DNA from: CAZWCX01 sp964632945
GTDB lineage: Bacteria > Planctomycetota > MHYJ01 > WSZJ01 > CAZWCX01
NCBI GenBank assembly: GCA_964632945.1
Contig: CAZWCX010000074.1
Coordinates: 1 to 35,831 of the forward strand
Reading direction: 5' to 3'
Length of the DNA: 35,831 nt
The notes below the pieces were generated by a model. The model was not told the origin of the DNA and did not search any database. It saw only the letters and a program-made list of their open reading frames with translations. Shown here piece after piece: positions 9,750 to 17,879 of the stretch; position 1 is the first letter of the stretch, and each line of letters starts with the position of its first letter. Both the position numbers and the translations under genes were made by a program.

Positions 9750-9767
9750 CGAAGCCCCGGGGCTTCG
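9750..9767. terminator. palindrome between convergent genes, possible bidirectional terminator
   Basis: A perfect 18-bp palindrome with core GAAGCCCC/GGGGCTTC lies between the ends of two converging genes (stops at 9650 and 9891). As RNA it can fold with a 7-bp stem and 4-nt loop. No U-tract follows on either strand, so intrinsic termination is uncertain. The rest of 9651-9890 shows nothing recognisable. Confidence 0.35.
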
Positions 9768-9890
9768 ACGCCACCGGGAAGGCGGAGTCCGGGCTGCCCC
9801 CGGACGCGCGGGTGAAGTTCCGCTCGACGAACGCGCGGCGGCTCGACCGGCGGCCGCGGGGGAGGGGGGGCGCGACGCTCCCCGACCCGC

Positions 9891-11423
9891 TCAAGGCCCA
9901 TCCGGATCCGGCAGGGTCCAGGCCTTCAGCGCGGAGAGATGCGAGTCGACTTTCTGCCGCAGGTTCGATTCGGCCTCCCGCCGGTACCGGTCCATGGTCC
10001 AGCGGATGTCTTCTTTCCGGATCTTGAGGTTCGCGGGGGCCGGGTGCTTCGCCGCGAAGGCAAGCGCCGGCCACGGGTTCTCGACCCCCGTCGGCCCCCG
10101 ATACCGGGCTTCCAGGCTCAGTTCCTCCGGAATCACGTTCGTCCCGGCGAACTGCACCCCCCCGGCCTCCCGGAAGTAATCGACCAGGCTCCAGTCCACG
10201 TTCAATTCCACCGCCGCCCAGGCCTGGTTCCAGCGTTCGCGGACTTCCGCCCGAACGTCCTCCGGCCGCGCCACGGCGTCGAACTGCAGTTCGTACGGGA
10301 AGCTGAACCGGCAAAGGGACCGGAGCTTTCGGGCGATGGCCTCGTCGCCCGTCACCAGGATCGCGACGGGTTTACGGGGGATCGCGGCGAGGGTGCGGTC
10401 GATCGCCGCGGCCAGGGCGGCATCCAGGGCCTTCGGACACCCGCCCTTGCCCGCGCCCTCGTCATGCGCCGTCACCTCCCGCTGCAGGGCCGCCATGGGC
10501 GAGGCCGCCGCGGCGAGTTTGCGCTCGCTGCCCGACGCGAGGGCGGACTCGATCGCCGGTCGGCGCTCCTCCACCCACTTCGTCAGGCGATCCGTGAAGT
10601 CGGCGTGCAAGGCGGGGACCGAACCGGGACCCTCCAGGTCCGCGCACAGCCCCGCCGCGGCCGCGTGATGGAGAAAGGCCGTCGGCCAGCGGCCGGCGTC
10701 GAGGTCCGCGATCGCGCTCGCGTGGCTGAGCCGCCGCCCGACCGATTGCAATTCGGCCTGCCGCGCCGGCCGCCCCGGAGAGGGGGCCGTCTCGTGATGA
10801 ACGGCCCACAACCCCTTCCAGCCCGTCAGGGCTTCCTGAACCGCGCCCGCCCGCTCCCGCTCGCCGATCTTCGCGAGGGCGCCGGGCAGCTCCGCGGCGA
10901 GCCGGCGGTCCAGGTCCGCCCGCAACGCCTCGATCCACTCGGGCTTCCCCTGCCGGTTGGCGAACTCGAGCGTCTCCTCCCATTGGATCCGAAACGCGCC
11001 CTCGGTCGGATTCGTCGCGGCCGCCAACGCCTCGGTCGAACGGCGGGTCCACTCCCGCGAAGTTCCCGCTCCGTGGATCGCGACGCCCACCATGCCCGCG
11101 AGGAGGACGAGGGCGATCGAGGCCAGTCCGAGCGTTCGGGCGGTGCGCCTGGGATCGGCCGGACGGAACCGGCCGACGCCCCAGGGCAAGAGCGCCCAGG
11201 CGAGGATCACCAGCGGAAGGACGAACCAGATCGCGACGAGGCCGCGGTGCAGCAGGGTCACCGCGCCCCCGAAAAAGAAGGTGAGGGTCAGGCCGACGGC
11301 GACGCGCTTCGCCCGGGAGCCGACCCGGCCGCATTCCGCCGCATGGCAGTCGGGACAGAGCACGGGAGCGGGACCGGACCCCGACAGGTCCATCCCGCAC
11401 AGACGGCAAGCGTCGCGTCTCAC
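9891..11423 (-). CDS. uncharacterised membrane protein with N-terminal Cys4 zinc-ribbon motif
   Basis: A 510-residue protein I cannot assign to a named family. The start is GTG at 11421-11423, supported by AGGAGG seven bases upstream and by the absence of a better ATG. Residues 6-26 hold two CxxC pairs (CRLC and CPDC), a zinc-ribbon layout. Hydrophobic segments follow at about 40-85 (two helices) and 100-125. The remaining 380 residues are mostly helical and soluble-looking, without repeats I can see. The layout, a short ribbon then a membrane anchor then a long soluble domain, suggests an envelope protein. The gene converges with the MutS-like ATPase and reads in the same direction as the next Cys-motif membrane protein upstream, 254 bp away; that gap holds nothing recognisable. 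Confidence 0.75.
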   Translation of the reverse strand: MRRDACRLCGMDLSGSGPAPVLCPDCHAAECGRVGSRAKRVAVGLTLTFFFGGAVTLLHRGLVAIWFVLPLVILAWALLPWGVGRFRPADPRRTARTLGLASIALVLLAGMVGVAIHGAGTSREWTRRSTEALAAATNPTEGAFRIQWEETLEFANRQGKPEWIEALRADLDRRLAAELPGALAKIGERERAGAVQEALTGWKGLWAVHHETAPSPGRPARQAELQSVGRRLSHASAIADLDAGRWPTAFLHHAAAAGLCADLEGPGSVPALHADFTDRLTKWVEERRPAIESALASGSERKLAAAASPMAALQREVTAHDEGAGKGGCPKALDAALAAAIDRTLAAIPRKPVAILVTGDEAIARKLRSLCRFSFPYELQFDAVARPEDVRAEVRERWNQAWAAVELNVDWSLVDYFREAGGVQFAGTNVIPEELSLEARYRGPTGVENPWPALAFAAKHPAPANLKIRKEDIRWTMDRYRREAESNLRQKVDSHLSALKAWTLPDPDGP

Positions 11424-11677
11424 GACCGAACCTCCTCAAGGGACCCGGCGAGTCCCCGAACCCTACGGCCGGGGCGGGCGCGGCGTCAAGCATGTCCGCC
11501 CCGGCGGGGGCGGTGCGACCGGAAGCGGGGGTGGAGGATGCGCGGGCCGTTCACGCGCCGCTTCGGATTGCGGGGAGGGGGCCGCGTGGGGGCCCCGCGA
11601 CGATCGACGGCCGGGCCGGCCCCCGTCGCGCGCGGCGCCCCGACGTCGACGATTCGGCGCAGGCCGGCGCGTCCGCG

Positions 11678-12193
11678 TCACTTCTCGACACGGACCGTCC
11701 CCTGCTGGATGCCCAGCCGCGCGATGCGTAAATTCGCCGCAGGGTCCCGGTTCGGCTCCGTGCGCGCCGCGGCCAGTGAGCCGATCCAGCCGCCGAGGAA
11801 CCACGACCCCGCCACGATGAAGAGGACCGTCCAGGCGGGGGCCTGCGGAAGCAGCATCGCGGCCAGCCAGAAGAGCAGCAGCGCCGAACCCATGAAGGCG
11901 GGCCAGCGCGCGAGCTTCGCCGACCGCGCCTTCGCGGCTTCCACCCAGGCCTCCGCGTAGGCGCCGCATCCGGGGCAGGGAATGCGGAGGGCCGCCGTCC
12001 TCATCTTGTCCCGGAGATCCTCCTGCGCCATCATCTTCATCGTCTCGTCGGACGGCAGGAATCCCGTGATCCCCAGGAAGCCCGTGTCCGAGAAGCCCCA
12101 GGCATCGGCCTGAAAGGCGTAGCGGACTTTGCAGTGGTCGCATTCCATCGGGATCCAGGCCTTGGCGTGGACCTGGGCGCGCTTGATCTCCAT
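11678..12193 (-). CDS. small membrane protein with two CxxC motifs
   Basis: A 171-residue protein of unknown function. ATG at 12191-12193 is chosen over the much longer open frame because AGGAGG sits five to six bases upstream and a -10-like TACAAT lies at 12227-12232. The N-terminal part has CDHC near residue 18 and CPGC near residue 74, which could bind one zinc. Two hydrophobic helices follow (about 97-115 and 120-140), then a charged tail. The first Cys pair sits in a segment resembling the zinc-binding lids of rubredoxin-like or zinc-ribbon proteins, but the match is only at motif level. It shares the ribbon-plus-membrane plan with its downstream neighbour, so the two may work together; that is inference. 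Confidence 0.75.
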   Translation of the reverse strand: MEIKRAQVHAKAWIPMECDHCKVRYAFQADAWGFSDTGFLGITGFLPSDETMKMMAQEDLRDKMRTAALRIPCPGCGAYAEAWVEAAKARSAKLARWPAFMGSALLLFWLAAMLLPQAPAWTVLFIVAGSWFLGGWIGSLAAARTEPNRDPAANLRIARLGIQQGTVRVEK

Positions 12194-12226
12194 GGATCCT
12201 CCTTTCGGCACGGCGGGGGCCGCGGC

Positions 12227-12232
12227 ATTGTA
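12227..12232 (-). promoter_or_regulatory. -10-like box upstream of the CxxC membrane protein
   Basis: TACAAT on the minus strand, 33 bp before the start codon, with a good Shine-Dalgarno between them. I see no convincing -35. The same hexamer precedes the ABC-F gene and cas6 in this window, which makes it a plausible local -10 form. Confidence 0.3.
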
Positions 12233-12402
12233 CCCTCCCGCGACCGAGTCGACCGGTATCCGCGCGGTCCGGCGCGCGAGGATTCCCGGCCGGGCGCGGC
12301 CTCGGCGCGCCGACGAGGAACGCCGGTATCGCGACCGTCCCGGGCCGCCGCGCGACGGGGGCGAGTCGGGGTCCCGGGCGCGGCCGCGCGCGCCCGCCGG
12401 CG

Positions 12403-14244
12403 TCAAGGTCGCGGGGGCGCGCCCGACTCTCCGCCGCGGATCTCGGCTTCCCGCGTCTCGATCTGCTGCTCGAGGTCCAGCCAGGTCGCTTCCAGCTTCT
12501 GCAGCGTCTGCTCGAGATCCTTCAGCCGCCGGTTGCGCAGCGCCACGTGACGCGTCGGCTCGCGCTCGAATTCCGCCAGGAGATCGGCGCGCTCCCGCTC
12601 CGCCGTCTCGATCTCCGCTTCGACCGTCTGCACCCGCTTGCGCAGGCGCACGACCTCCAGCCGCAGCACCTCGCGGGCGGCGTTCTTCGACGGCTTGTCG
12701 GCCTCCCGCGCGGACGCGCCGGCCGGCTTCGCCGGCGCCGCCGGGGCGGCTTCCCCGGGCTCGTCGTTCAGGTGCTCGACGTATTCGCCGTAGGTCCCCG
12801 GGTAGCGCTTCACCGTCCCGTTCTTCACGTCGAGGATCGCCGTCGCCACCGTGCTGACGAACGTGCGGTCGTGGCTGATGAAAAAGAGCGTCCCCTCGAA
12901 CGCCTGCAGGGCTTCCGCCAGCGCCTCCACGGTCTCGAAGTCGAGATGGTTGGTCGGCTCGTCCAGGAGCAGCACCGGCGAGCGGGTGAGCAGGATCCCG
13001 AGCAGGCAAAGCCGGGCGCGCTCGCCGCCGCTGAGCACCGAGATCGGCTTGCGGACGTCGTCCCCCTGGAAGAGGAAGCTGCCCGCCAGGTCCAGCAGCG
13101 TCTGTTGCGGGACGTTCCGGTCCGCCATCCGGCGCAGGTGGTCCTGGACCTGCCACTTGCCGTCGAGGGCGGCGTAGACGTGCTGGGCGTAATAGCCCAG
13201 GCGCAACGTGCTGCTCCACCCGCACTCGCCGGCGAGCGGGGCGAGGTCGCCGGCAAGCGTGCGCATGAGCGTGGTCTTCCCCTGGCCGTTGTCCCCCAGG
13301 ATGGCGATCCGCTCCCCGCGCTCGATGTCGAAGCGGATGCCGGAGGCGACCGTCCGTTCCGGGTAGCCGATCGAGAGGTCGGAACAGCGCACCGCGGTGC
13401 CGTTGCGCGGCTCGACCGAGGGGATGCGGATGCGGACCGAGCGCTCGGCGTGCGCGATGGCGATCTTGCCCCGGTTCAGGCGCTCGAGCTGCTTGATCTT
13501 GTTCTGCGCCTGCGAGGCGGTGCCGGCGCGGACGCGGTGCTTGTCGATGAAGACCTGGAGCTGCCGCGCCTTGGCGTCGATCACCTTGTTGTTCTTCTCG
13601 GCCAGGACGATCTGCTCGGCCTTGAAGGCGAGGTAGGCCTCGACGTTCCCCGGGTAGAGCGTGAGCGCGTTGCGCTCCGCCTCCAGCGTCTGGTCGCAGG
13701 TGCGCAGAAGGAACTCGCGATCGTGCGAGATGATCATGTACCCGCCGCGGAAGTCGCGCAGGAACTCCTCGAGCAGGAGCAGGGTGCTCAAGTCGAGGTA
13801 GTTGGTCGGCTCGTCCATGACGAGGAAGTTGGGTTCGCGCAGCAGCATGGCCGCGAGCTTGACGCGGGTCTGGTAGCCGCCGGAGAGCTCGCCCATGTGG
13901 GTGTCGAGGTGCTCGGGCCGGAGCTGGAAGCGGCCCGCGACCTCACCGCAGCGCCATTCTTCCTGATCGGTGTAGCGCAGCAGGAAGGCGAGCGCGGTCT
14001 CGTCGCGCTCGAAGGGATCCTGCTGCTCGAGGTAGGAGAGGCGGAGGTCGCGGGTGCGCACGATCCGGCCGCTGTCGGGCTCCTCCTCGCCGGTGATCAG
14101 GCGGGCGAGGGTGGACTTGCCGGAGCCGTTGCGGCCGATGACGCCGATCTTCTGGCCGGAGTAGAACGCCGCGGTCACCGACTCGAAGATGATCTGCGAG
14201 CCGTAGTGCTTGGAGACGTCCTCGAGATGGATGAGGGCTTTCAT
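12403..14244 (-). CDS. ABC-F family ATPase (Uup/YheS-like ribosome-associated)
   Basis: Soluble tandem ABC ATPase of 613 residues. ABC-F proteins bind the ribosomal E site and relieve stalling or affect assembly. The first nucleotide-binding domain has Walker A GRNGSGKS (37-44), signature LSGGYQ and Walker B LVMDEPTNYLD. The second has GDNGQGKT near residue 317, LSGGERAR and LLLDEPTNHLD. Between the domains lies the charged linker (KHRVRAGTASQAQNK region) that reaches toward the P-site tRNA in this family. A Lys/Ala linker and a long C-terminal coiled coil (about 520-605) resemble Uup or YheS. The open frame extends far upstream, but ATG 14242-14244 begins the family homology. There is no clear Shine-Dalgarno; a promoter-like pair ends about 10 bp before the ATG, so the mRNA may be leaderless. 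The exact subfamily is unsure. Confidence 0.93.
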   Translation of the reverse strand: MKALIHLEDVSKHYGSQIIFESVTAAFYSGQKIGVIGRNGSGKSTLARLITGEEEPDSGRIVRTRDLRLSYLEQQDPFERDETALAFLLRYTDQEEWRCGEVAGRFQLRPEHLDTHMGELSGGYQTRVKLAAMLLREPNFLVMDEPTNYLDLSTLLLLEEFLRDFRGGYMIISHDREFLLRTCDQTLEAERNALTLYPGNVEAYLAFKAEQIVLAEKNNKVIDAKARQLQVFIDKHRVRAGTASQAQNKIKQLERLNRGKIAIAHAERSVRIRIPSVEPRNGTAVRCSDLSIGYPERTVASGIRFDIERGERIAILGDNGQGKTTLMRTLAGDLAPLAGECGWSSTLRLGYYAQHVYAALDGKWQVQDHLRRMADRNVPQQTLLDLAGSFLFQGDDVRKPISVLSGGERARLCLLGILLTRSPVLLLDEPTNHLDFETVEALAEALQAFEGTLFFISHDRTFVSTVATAILDVKNGTVKRYPGTYGEYVEHLNDEPGEAAPAAPAKPAGASAREADKPSKNAAREVLRLEVVRLRKRVQTVEAEIETAERERADLLAEFEREPTRHVALRNRRLKDLEQTLQKLEATWLDLEQQIETREAEIRGGESGAPPRP

Positions 14245-14754
14245 GGAGGGGGGATTGTACCGTGCGGGGCGGGGGAACCCAAGGGGATTATTGGGGTGGG
14301 GGGGGGCGGGCGGGAACGAGCAGAGAGGGCTTGTCGCGCGCAGATCGAGCGCCGGCGCCCGCGGGGTCGGACGGTCGAATCCACGATGGACACGCAGAGG
14401 ATCGCGCGAAGAAACTATGCCGACGATTCCGTCCACGCTATGATTCGGCCGGAGCGCGACACGAGATCGAGTTCGCCCGCAGGCGGCCCAGGTCGACCGG
14501 GGCCTCGTCGCGCCCGCCCGCGGGCCCGTCCGGCCCTGACGGCCGGCCACCACAGGACCGTCTCGCCCGACGGGCGACACCCTCGTCCGTGGCGCCGCTC
14601 CCGGAGGGCGAAGAGGGCCCTCCTCGCGGCTGGACGCGGTCGGACGAGGGGCTCCGCGGTCCCGGCTGCCGCAGGGGCCGGGAGCCCGCGGGCGGATGGT
14701 CCAGGAAGCGTCGGCGATCGGCCCGTCCGAACGGAACGAACGGAGCGAGCACCC
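14245..14754. other. divergent intergenic region with no recognised gene
   Basis: 510 bp between the ABC-F gene (minus) and the DPRW-motif gene (plus). Apart from the ABC-F promoter it holds a G-rich tract near 14292-14312 and an isolated TATGAT at 14439-14444 with no good -35 partner. Open frames here look like GC-bias artefacts. Confidence 0.5.
14254..14282 (-). promoter_or_regulatory. possible promoter of the ABC-F gene
   Basis: On the minus strand, TTGGGT (14282-14277), 17 bp, then TACAAT (14259-14254). The expected transcription start would fall within a few bases of the ATG at 14244, predicting a leaderless or nearly leaderless mRNA. This fits the lack of a ribosome binding site. Confidence 0.4.
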
Positions 14755-15633
14755 ATGGACGTTCCCCGGGATCTCGCGGGCGCGGCGCCCGCGCGCCCCG
14801 CCTGGTACGCGCACCTGGTCGCCGGTGAACGCGCATTCGCCGCCGGAGACTTCGAGGGGATGATCCGGTCCTTCATCGAAGGCACCCTGGGGTTCGAGCG
14901 GGACTGGACCGCGCGATCGCCGATCCGGCGCTGGGTGCTGTTCCTGGATCCGGCCCTCTGGCAGGCGGTGGTCAACGCCTATCTCCTGTTGGCGCAGGCG
15001 GCCGGCCGCCATCGGCCACGATCCGACGCGGGCGGCGTCGACCTGTCGGGCGCGATGAGGGACGCGGCCTTCAGCTGGATCGAGTGGGCGCTCGAACTGG
15101 GCTGGCGGGAGACGGCCGAGGTGAAGCTCGCCTGTCCGGCGAACGAACCGCTTCGCGAAGATCCTCGCTGGTCGTCCGTGCAGTCTCGGGCGTGCGGCCC
15201 GGCGCACGAGGTGCCTGCCTGGGTGGCGCCTTTCCAGGCGGCCGAGCTGTGGCGGGTCGCCGGCAATTACCCGGCACGCGTCAAGGCCTGCATGACGGCG
15301 CTGGCCGAGTACCTCGAGACCGTGGGTCGCCTGTCGCCCGCCGAGGCTGCGGAGCTCCACGCCGACCCCGACATGCGCCGCGCGCTGGCGAGCGCCTATT
15401 ACCATTGCGCCTGCGGCCTGGCGACGTCCGCCGTGGGCGACGCCGCCATCGTGAGCGACGCGGCGCAGATCGACCCCGCTCGAATGACGCAGAATCGGGA
15501 CCAGGCGTTCGTCTTTCTCCGCAAGGCGGTGGAACTCGGCTGGCGCGAGATCGCCGCGGCGCAGGCCGATCCTCACCTGGCCAGCCTGCGCAACGACCCG
15601 CGCTGGGGGAAATTGTGGGGGACGTGGAACTGA
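14755..15633 (+). CDS. uncharacterised protein with DPRW (TPR-associated) motifs
   Basis: A 292-residue soluble protein of unknown function. ATG 14755 is taken as the start because the coherent, helix-rich protein sequence begins there; the ribosome site is weak (GGAGCGAG upstream). Two related segments end in ED-P-R-W (near 137-141) and LRNDPRWGKLW (near 280-290). Each follows a GWRE turn, as in TPR-like hairpins at the ends of bacterial TPR-containing kinase substrates and regulators. The internal duplication (ALELGWRE and AVELGWRE) is clear. It may be a protein-interaction scaffold. The nearest plus-strand neighbour is far upstream, and the gene converges with the minus-strand gene downstream. 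Confidence 0.7.
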   Translation: MDVPRDLAGAAPARPAWYAHLVAGERAFAAGDFEGMIRSFIEGTLGFERDWTARSPIRRWVLFLDPALWQAVVNAYLLLAQAAGRHRPRSDAGGVDLSGAMRDAAFSWIEWALELGWRETAEVKLACPANEPLREDPRWSSVQSRACGPAHEVPAWVAPFQAAELWRVAGNYPARVKACMTALAEYLETVGRLSPAEAAELHADPDMRRALASAYYHCACGLATSAVGDAAIVSDAAQIDPARMTQNRDQAFVFLRKAVELGWREIAAAQADPHLASLRNDPRWGKLWGTWN

Positions 15634-15654
15634 GAATCGTGGCGTCCGGATGGG

Positions 15655-15669
15655 GTGTGCCGGCGGCAT
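15655..15669 (+). repeat. 15-bp direct repeat, left copy
   Basis: GTGTGCCGGCGGCAT, identical to the copy at 16489-16503. The two copies bracket the 163-residue minus-strand gene and its upstream inverted repeat. Confidence 0.6.
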
Positions 15670-15780
15670 TCGGCATTCCGAGGGGCCGGTGAACCAAAGG
15701 CGCCTCGTGCGCGGGTTCGGGGTGCGAGTGATTCGGTCCGGCGGCGCGAGGCCGGGGCGCGGGAAAGCCACACCGGCCGC

Positions 15781-15800
15781 CCCCCCGACGGCGAGGGGGG
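15781..15800. terminator. strong GC hairpin between convergent genes
   Basis: Six C, an 8-nt loop GACGGCGA and six G, in the middle of the 200-bp gap between converging genes (stops at 15633 and 15834). It is a likely stem-loop on both strands, though no U-tract follows. Its 16-nt core differs at one base from the hairpin of the CRISPR repeat, as discussed in the findings. Confidence 0.4.
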
Positions 15801-15833
15801 ACGACCGGCGGCACGAGCCTGACACCCCGACGC

Positions 15834-16325
15834 TTACGACTGCGGCGATGCTGCCTCCGCCGTCGCCCGCGGCGCCGCGGCGCGGTTGCGCCGGAACCGC
15901 ACGCCGAGGTCCCGCACGATCTCGTCCAGGCCGGGGACCGTGCGCTTGGCCTTGGCGAGGACGCCGTAGATCTGCACCGCGGAGGACATGGCATCGCTGC
16001 CGGCGGCCATCCGCGTGTCTTCCACGGCCTCGGAAAGGCTGGTCAGGTCCGGGGCCAGCCGGTCCAGCTCGTCCACCAGGGCGACGTCGGAGAGGAACTC
16101 CTCGACGTCCATCGCCTTCGGCACCAGGTCGCCGTTGCTCTTGACCACGTCGCGGATCTTGCGGACGAACTCCAGGCTGCGGGTGCCCAGCTTCAGCAGG
16201 CCGCGGCGCTGCACGGGCGACAGCGCGGCCACGAACGGGAGGTGCTTGCGGAGCGTCGCAATCGCCGCGAGCATTTCCGCGAGGGCGTCGGGAGAGAGGG
16301 TGCCGGATACCAGGCCTTTGCTCAT
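15834..16325 (-). CDS. small uncharacterised helical protein
   Basis: A 163-residue protein that I do not recognise. ATG 16323-16325 has GAGGAG six bases upstream, which decides the start over an upstream in-frame ATG. It looks all-helical, with a Leu-rich repeat-like pattern (DALAEMLAAIATLRKHLPFVAAL, then VALVDELDRLAPDLTSLSEAVED). It has no Cys and no membrane segment, and a basic tail of RFRRNRAAAPRAT. The well-behaved codon use and good ribosome site argue for a real gene. It is bracketed by a 15-bp direct repeat, with an imperfect inverted repeat just upstream, so it may sit in a small inserted cassette; that is inference only. Confidence 0.7.
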   Translation of the reverse strand: MSKGLVSGTLSPDALAEMLAAIATLRKHLPFVAALSPVQRRGLLKLGTRSLEFVRKIRDVVKSNGDLVPKAMDVEEFLSDVALVDELDRLAPDLTSLSEAVEDTRMAAGSDAMSSAVQIYGVLAKAKRTVPGLDEIVRDLGVRFRRNRAAAPRATAEAASPQS

Positions 16326-16382
16326 GTTGGTCTCCTCGAATGCCACGGACCCGAGCGTCACGGCCACACGCACGCGGGCTCG

Positions 16383-16490
16383 ACGGTCCGGTTGGTTGCT
16401 TACGGGTCCGGGGGGTTGCGGTCCCGGGTGTCGTGACTTTTTTTTGTCGTCGCGTTGCACGCAGGGGGGAGTAAGCAACGGACGGACCGT
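16383..16490. repeat. 108-bp element with imperfect inverted ends
   Basis: The left arm 16383-16403 (ACGGTCCG then GTTGCTTAC) pairs with the right arm 16471-16490 (GTAAGCAAC then CGGACCGT), with a few mismatched bases between the blocks. The centre contains a run of eight T (16438-16445), unusual in this GC-rich DNA. It lies upstream of the 163-residue gene. It could be a MITE-like insertion or a long RNA stem; nothing here decides which. Confidence 0.45.
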
Positions 16491-16503
16491 GTGCCGGCGG
16501 CAT
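16489..16503 (+). repeat. 15-bp direct repeat, right copy
   Basis: GTGTGCCGGCGGCAT, the partner of 15655-15669, overlapping the end of the inverted-repeat element by two bases. Confidence 0.6.
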
Positions 16504-16739
16504 GCGGAATCGACGCAACCGGCGGTGGCGGAGGGGATTGCGCGGAAGGGTGGAGGCGCGAGGCGATCGCGAAGGGGCGTGTCGAAACGTAATGGGGCGG
16601 GAGCGCGTTACGAAACGTGGTGCGGGGCGGGGGGCGCGCGGCGCGGGCGGGGGCGGGCGGACCCGAACGGCGGGGGAGGTGGGGGGACTCGGCGGGTGAG
16701 GCGGCCGGGCCGCCGGGTCGGGATCCGCAACGCGAAGGG

Positions 16740-17462
16740 TCAGGATCGGATCGGGGTCCGCCGGATTCGGACCCTCGCCCGTCCCGTGCGGGGACTCGGC
16801 GCGCGGGGTTGCGAGCGTCGCGGTTGAGGTACCGAGGTCGGCGCGCCGAACCTCGGAGGGCTCGGCTCGCGAGGCGCGGAGGTTGGCGGGCCGGGGTCGG
16901 AGGTCGGGGGGTCCGGTTGGGAGGCTGGGCGTCGGGGTGCCGAGGTGGAGGCACCAGGGTGCGAAGGCGGACGGTGGGGGTCGGTGGGCTCGGCGTGGGG
17001 TGTCCGTGTGTGGGCGGGGACCCTAACAGAACTCGGCGCGTGGAGATCGAGGGGGTGGGGCGTGAGGGGCGCCCCCGCCCCACCCTCGGGCGCCGCCTCC
17101 CCGCGCCGGCCCAAGGCCGCCGAGAGCGACCCGCGATGGCGCGCGAGCCAGTGGAAGAAGCGGCGCGCGACGGGCTTCCACGCCGGGCCGGCCAGCCGGA
17201 ACGACCATTCCCGCCAATCCGCCAGGGCGTAAAGACAGAGGATGTAGGCTTCGGTCCCGCGGTAGACCGCGCCCGTGTCGCCGACCACGACCAGCTCCTC
17301 GGGGGGGCCGGGGCCGGCAGCCCCCGGCCAGATTCGCGCCGCCTCCGGCGAAGGGGAGGGGACGAAGGTCAGCGGCACGATCTGCGGCTGCGTCTCCATC
17401 CAGGCGCGACACTCCACACACAAGCCGCAGGTCGGGTCGTACAGGACGTACAGCCGGTTCAT
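16740..17462 (-). CDS. DCC-family (DUF393) thioredoxin-like protein with Pro-rich tail
   Basis: 240 residues. The first 115 or so match the DCC family: MNRLYVLYDPTCGLCVECRAW with the redox-like pair Cys12-Gly-Leu-Cys15, followed by a VVGDTGAVYRG strand and a helical end (WKPVARRFFHWLARHR). These proteins are predicted thiol-disulfide oxidoreductases, mostly uncharacterised. ATG 17460-17462 has AGGAGG about eight bases upstream. The remaining 125 residues are Pro/Arg/Ser-rich low complexity with repeated PTS-x-P units, far longer than family members normally have. They may reflect loss of the original stop in a strongly strand-skewed G/C tract. The gene starts 15 bp after the 3-TM gene, so the two form one unit. 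Confidence is high for the head and low for the tail being meaningful. Confidence 0.8.
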   Translation of the reverse strand: MNRLYVLYDPTCGLCVECRAWMETQPQIVPLTFVPSPSPEAARIWPGAAGPGPPEELVVVGDTGAVYRGTEAYILCLYALADWREWSFRLAGPAWKPVARRFFHWLARHRGSLSAALGRRGEAAPEGGAGAPLTPHPLDLHAPSSVRVPAHTRTPHAEPTDPHRPPSHPGASTSAPRRPASQPDPPTSDPGPPTSAPREPSPPRFGAPTSVPQPRRSQPRAPSPRTGRARVRIRRTPIRS

Positions 17463-17477
17463 GATCGCACCTCCTGC

Positions 17478-17879
17478 TCACGTCCTGGCCACCGGGCGGA
17501 CGAACTCGTTCGGCGCGACCGGGGGCGGCTGCTGCCACGACATCCCGCGCCGCCGAATCCGGGAGAAGAGCGCCAGGTTGAAGAAGTGCATCCCGCCGAG
17601 GACCAGCAGGACCAGTCCGATCTTGGTGCTGGAAGTCTCGATCGCGTCCGTGAGATCCGCCGGCCGCGGCCCGTACTTGAGCGCCAGCGCGACGAACCCG
17701 ATGTTGATCAGGTAGAAGCCCACGACCAGGAGATGGTTCACCGAGTCGGCCAGCAATTCGTTGCCCTGGAAGGCATCGACGAGAAACACCCGCCCGTTCT
17801 TGTGCAGCGTTCGCGCAACCCAGACCGTGAAGGCCACGCTGGCGATCAGATAGGCGAGATGGGCGTGCACGATGTACAT
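17478..17879 (-). CDS. small three-helix membrane protein
   Basis: A 133-residue integral membrane protein I cannot name. ATG 17877-17879 is preceded by AGGAGGT at good spacing. Hydrophobic helices are near 9-24 (LAYLIASVAFTVWVA), 46-65 (HLLVVGFYLINIGFVALAL) and 85-107 (TKIGLVLLVLGGMHFFNLALF), with a basic SRIRRRG end and a Pro-rich tail. It is the first gene of a two-gene unit with the DCC-family protein, an arrangement that hints at envelope redox or transport, but I see no catalytic motif. Confidence 0.75.
   Translation of the reverse strand: MYIVHAHLAYLIASVAFTVWVARTLHKNGRVFLVDAFQGNELLADSVNHLLVVGFYLINIGFVALALKYGPRPADLTDAIETSSTKIGLVLLVLGGMHFFNLALFSRIRRRGMSWQQPPPVAPNEFVRPVART

Noticed and set aside
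12547..14754. Plus-strand open frame across the ABC-F gene, continuous with the DPRW-motif gene
   Set aside because: The part over ABC-F is an antisense shadow; only the segment from ATG 14755 behaves like a protein.
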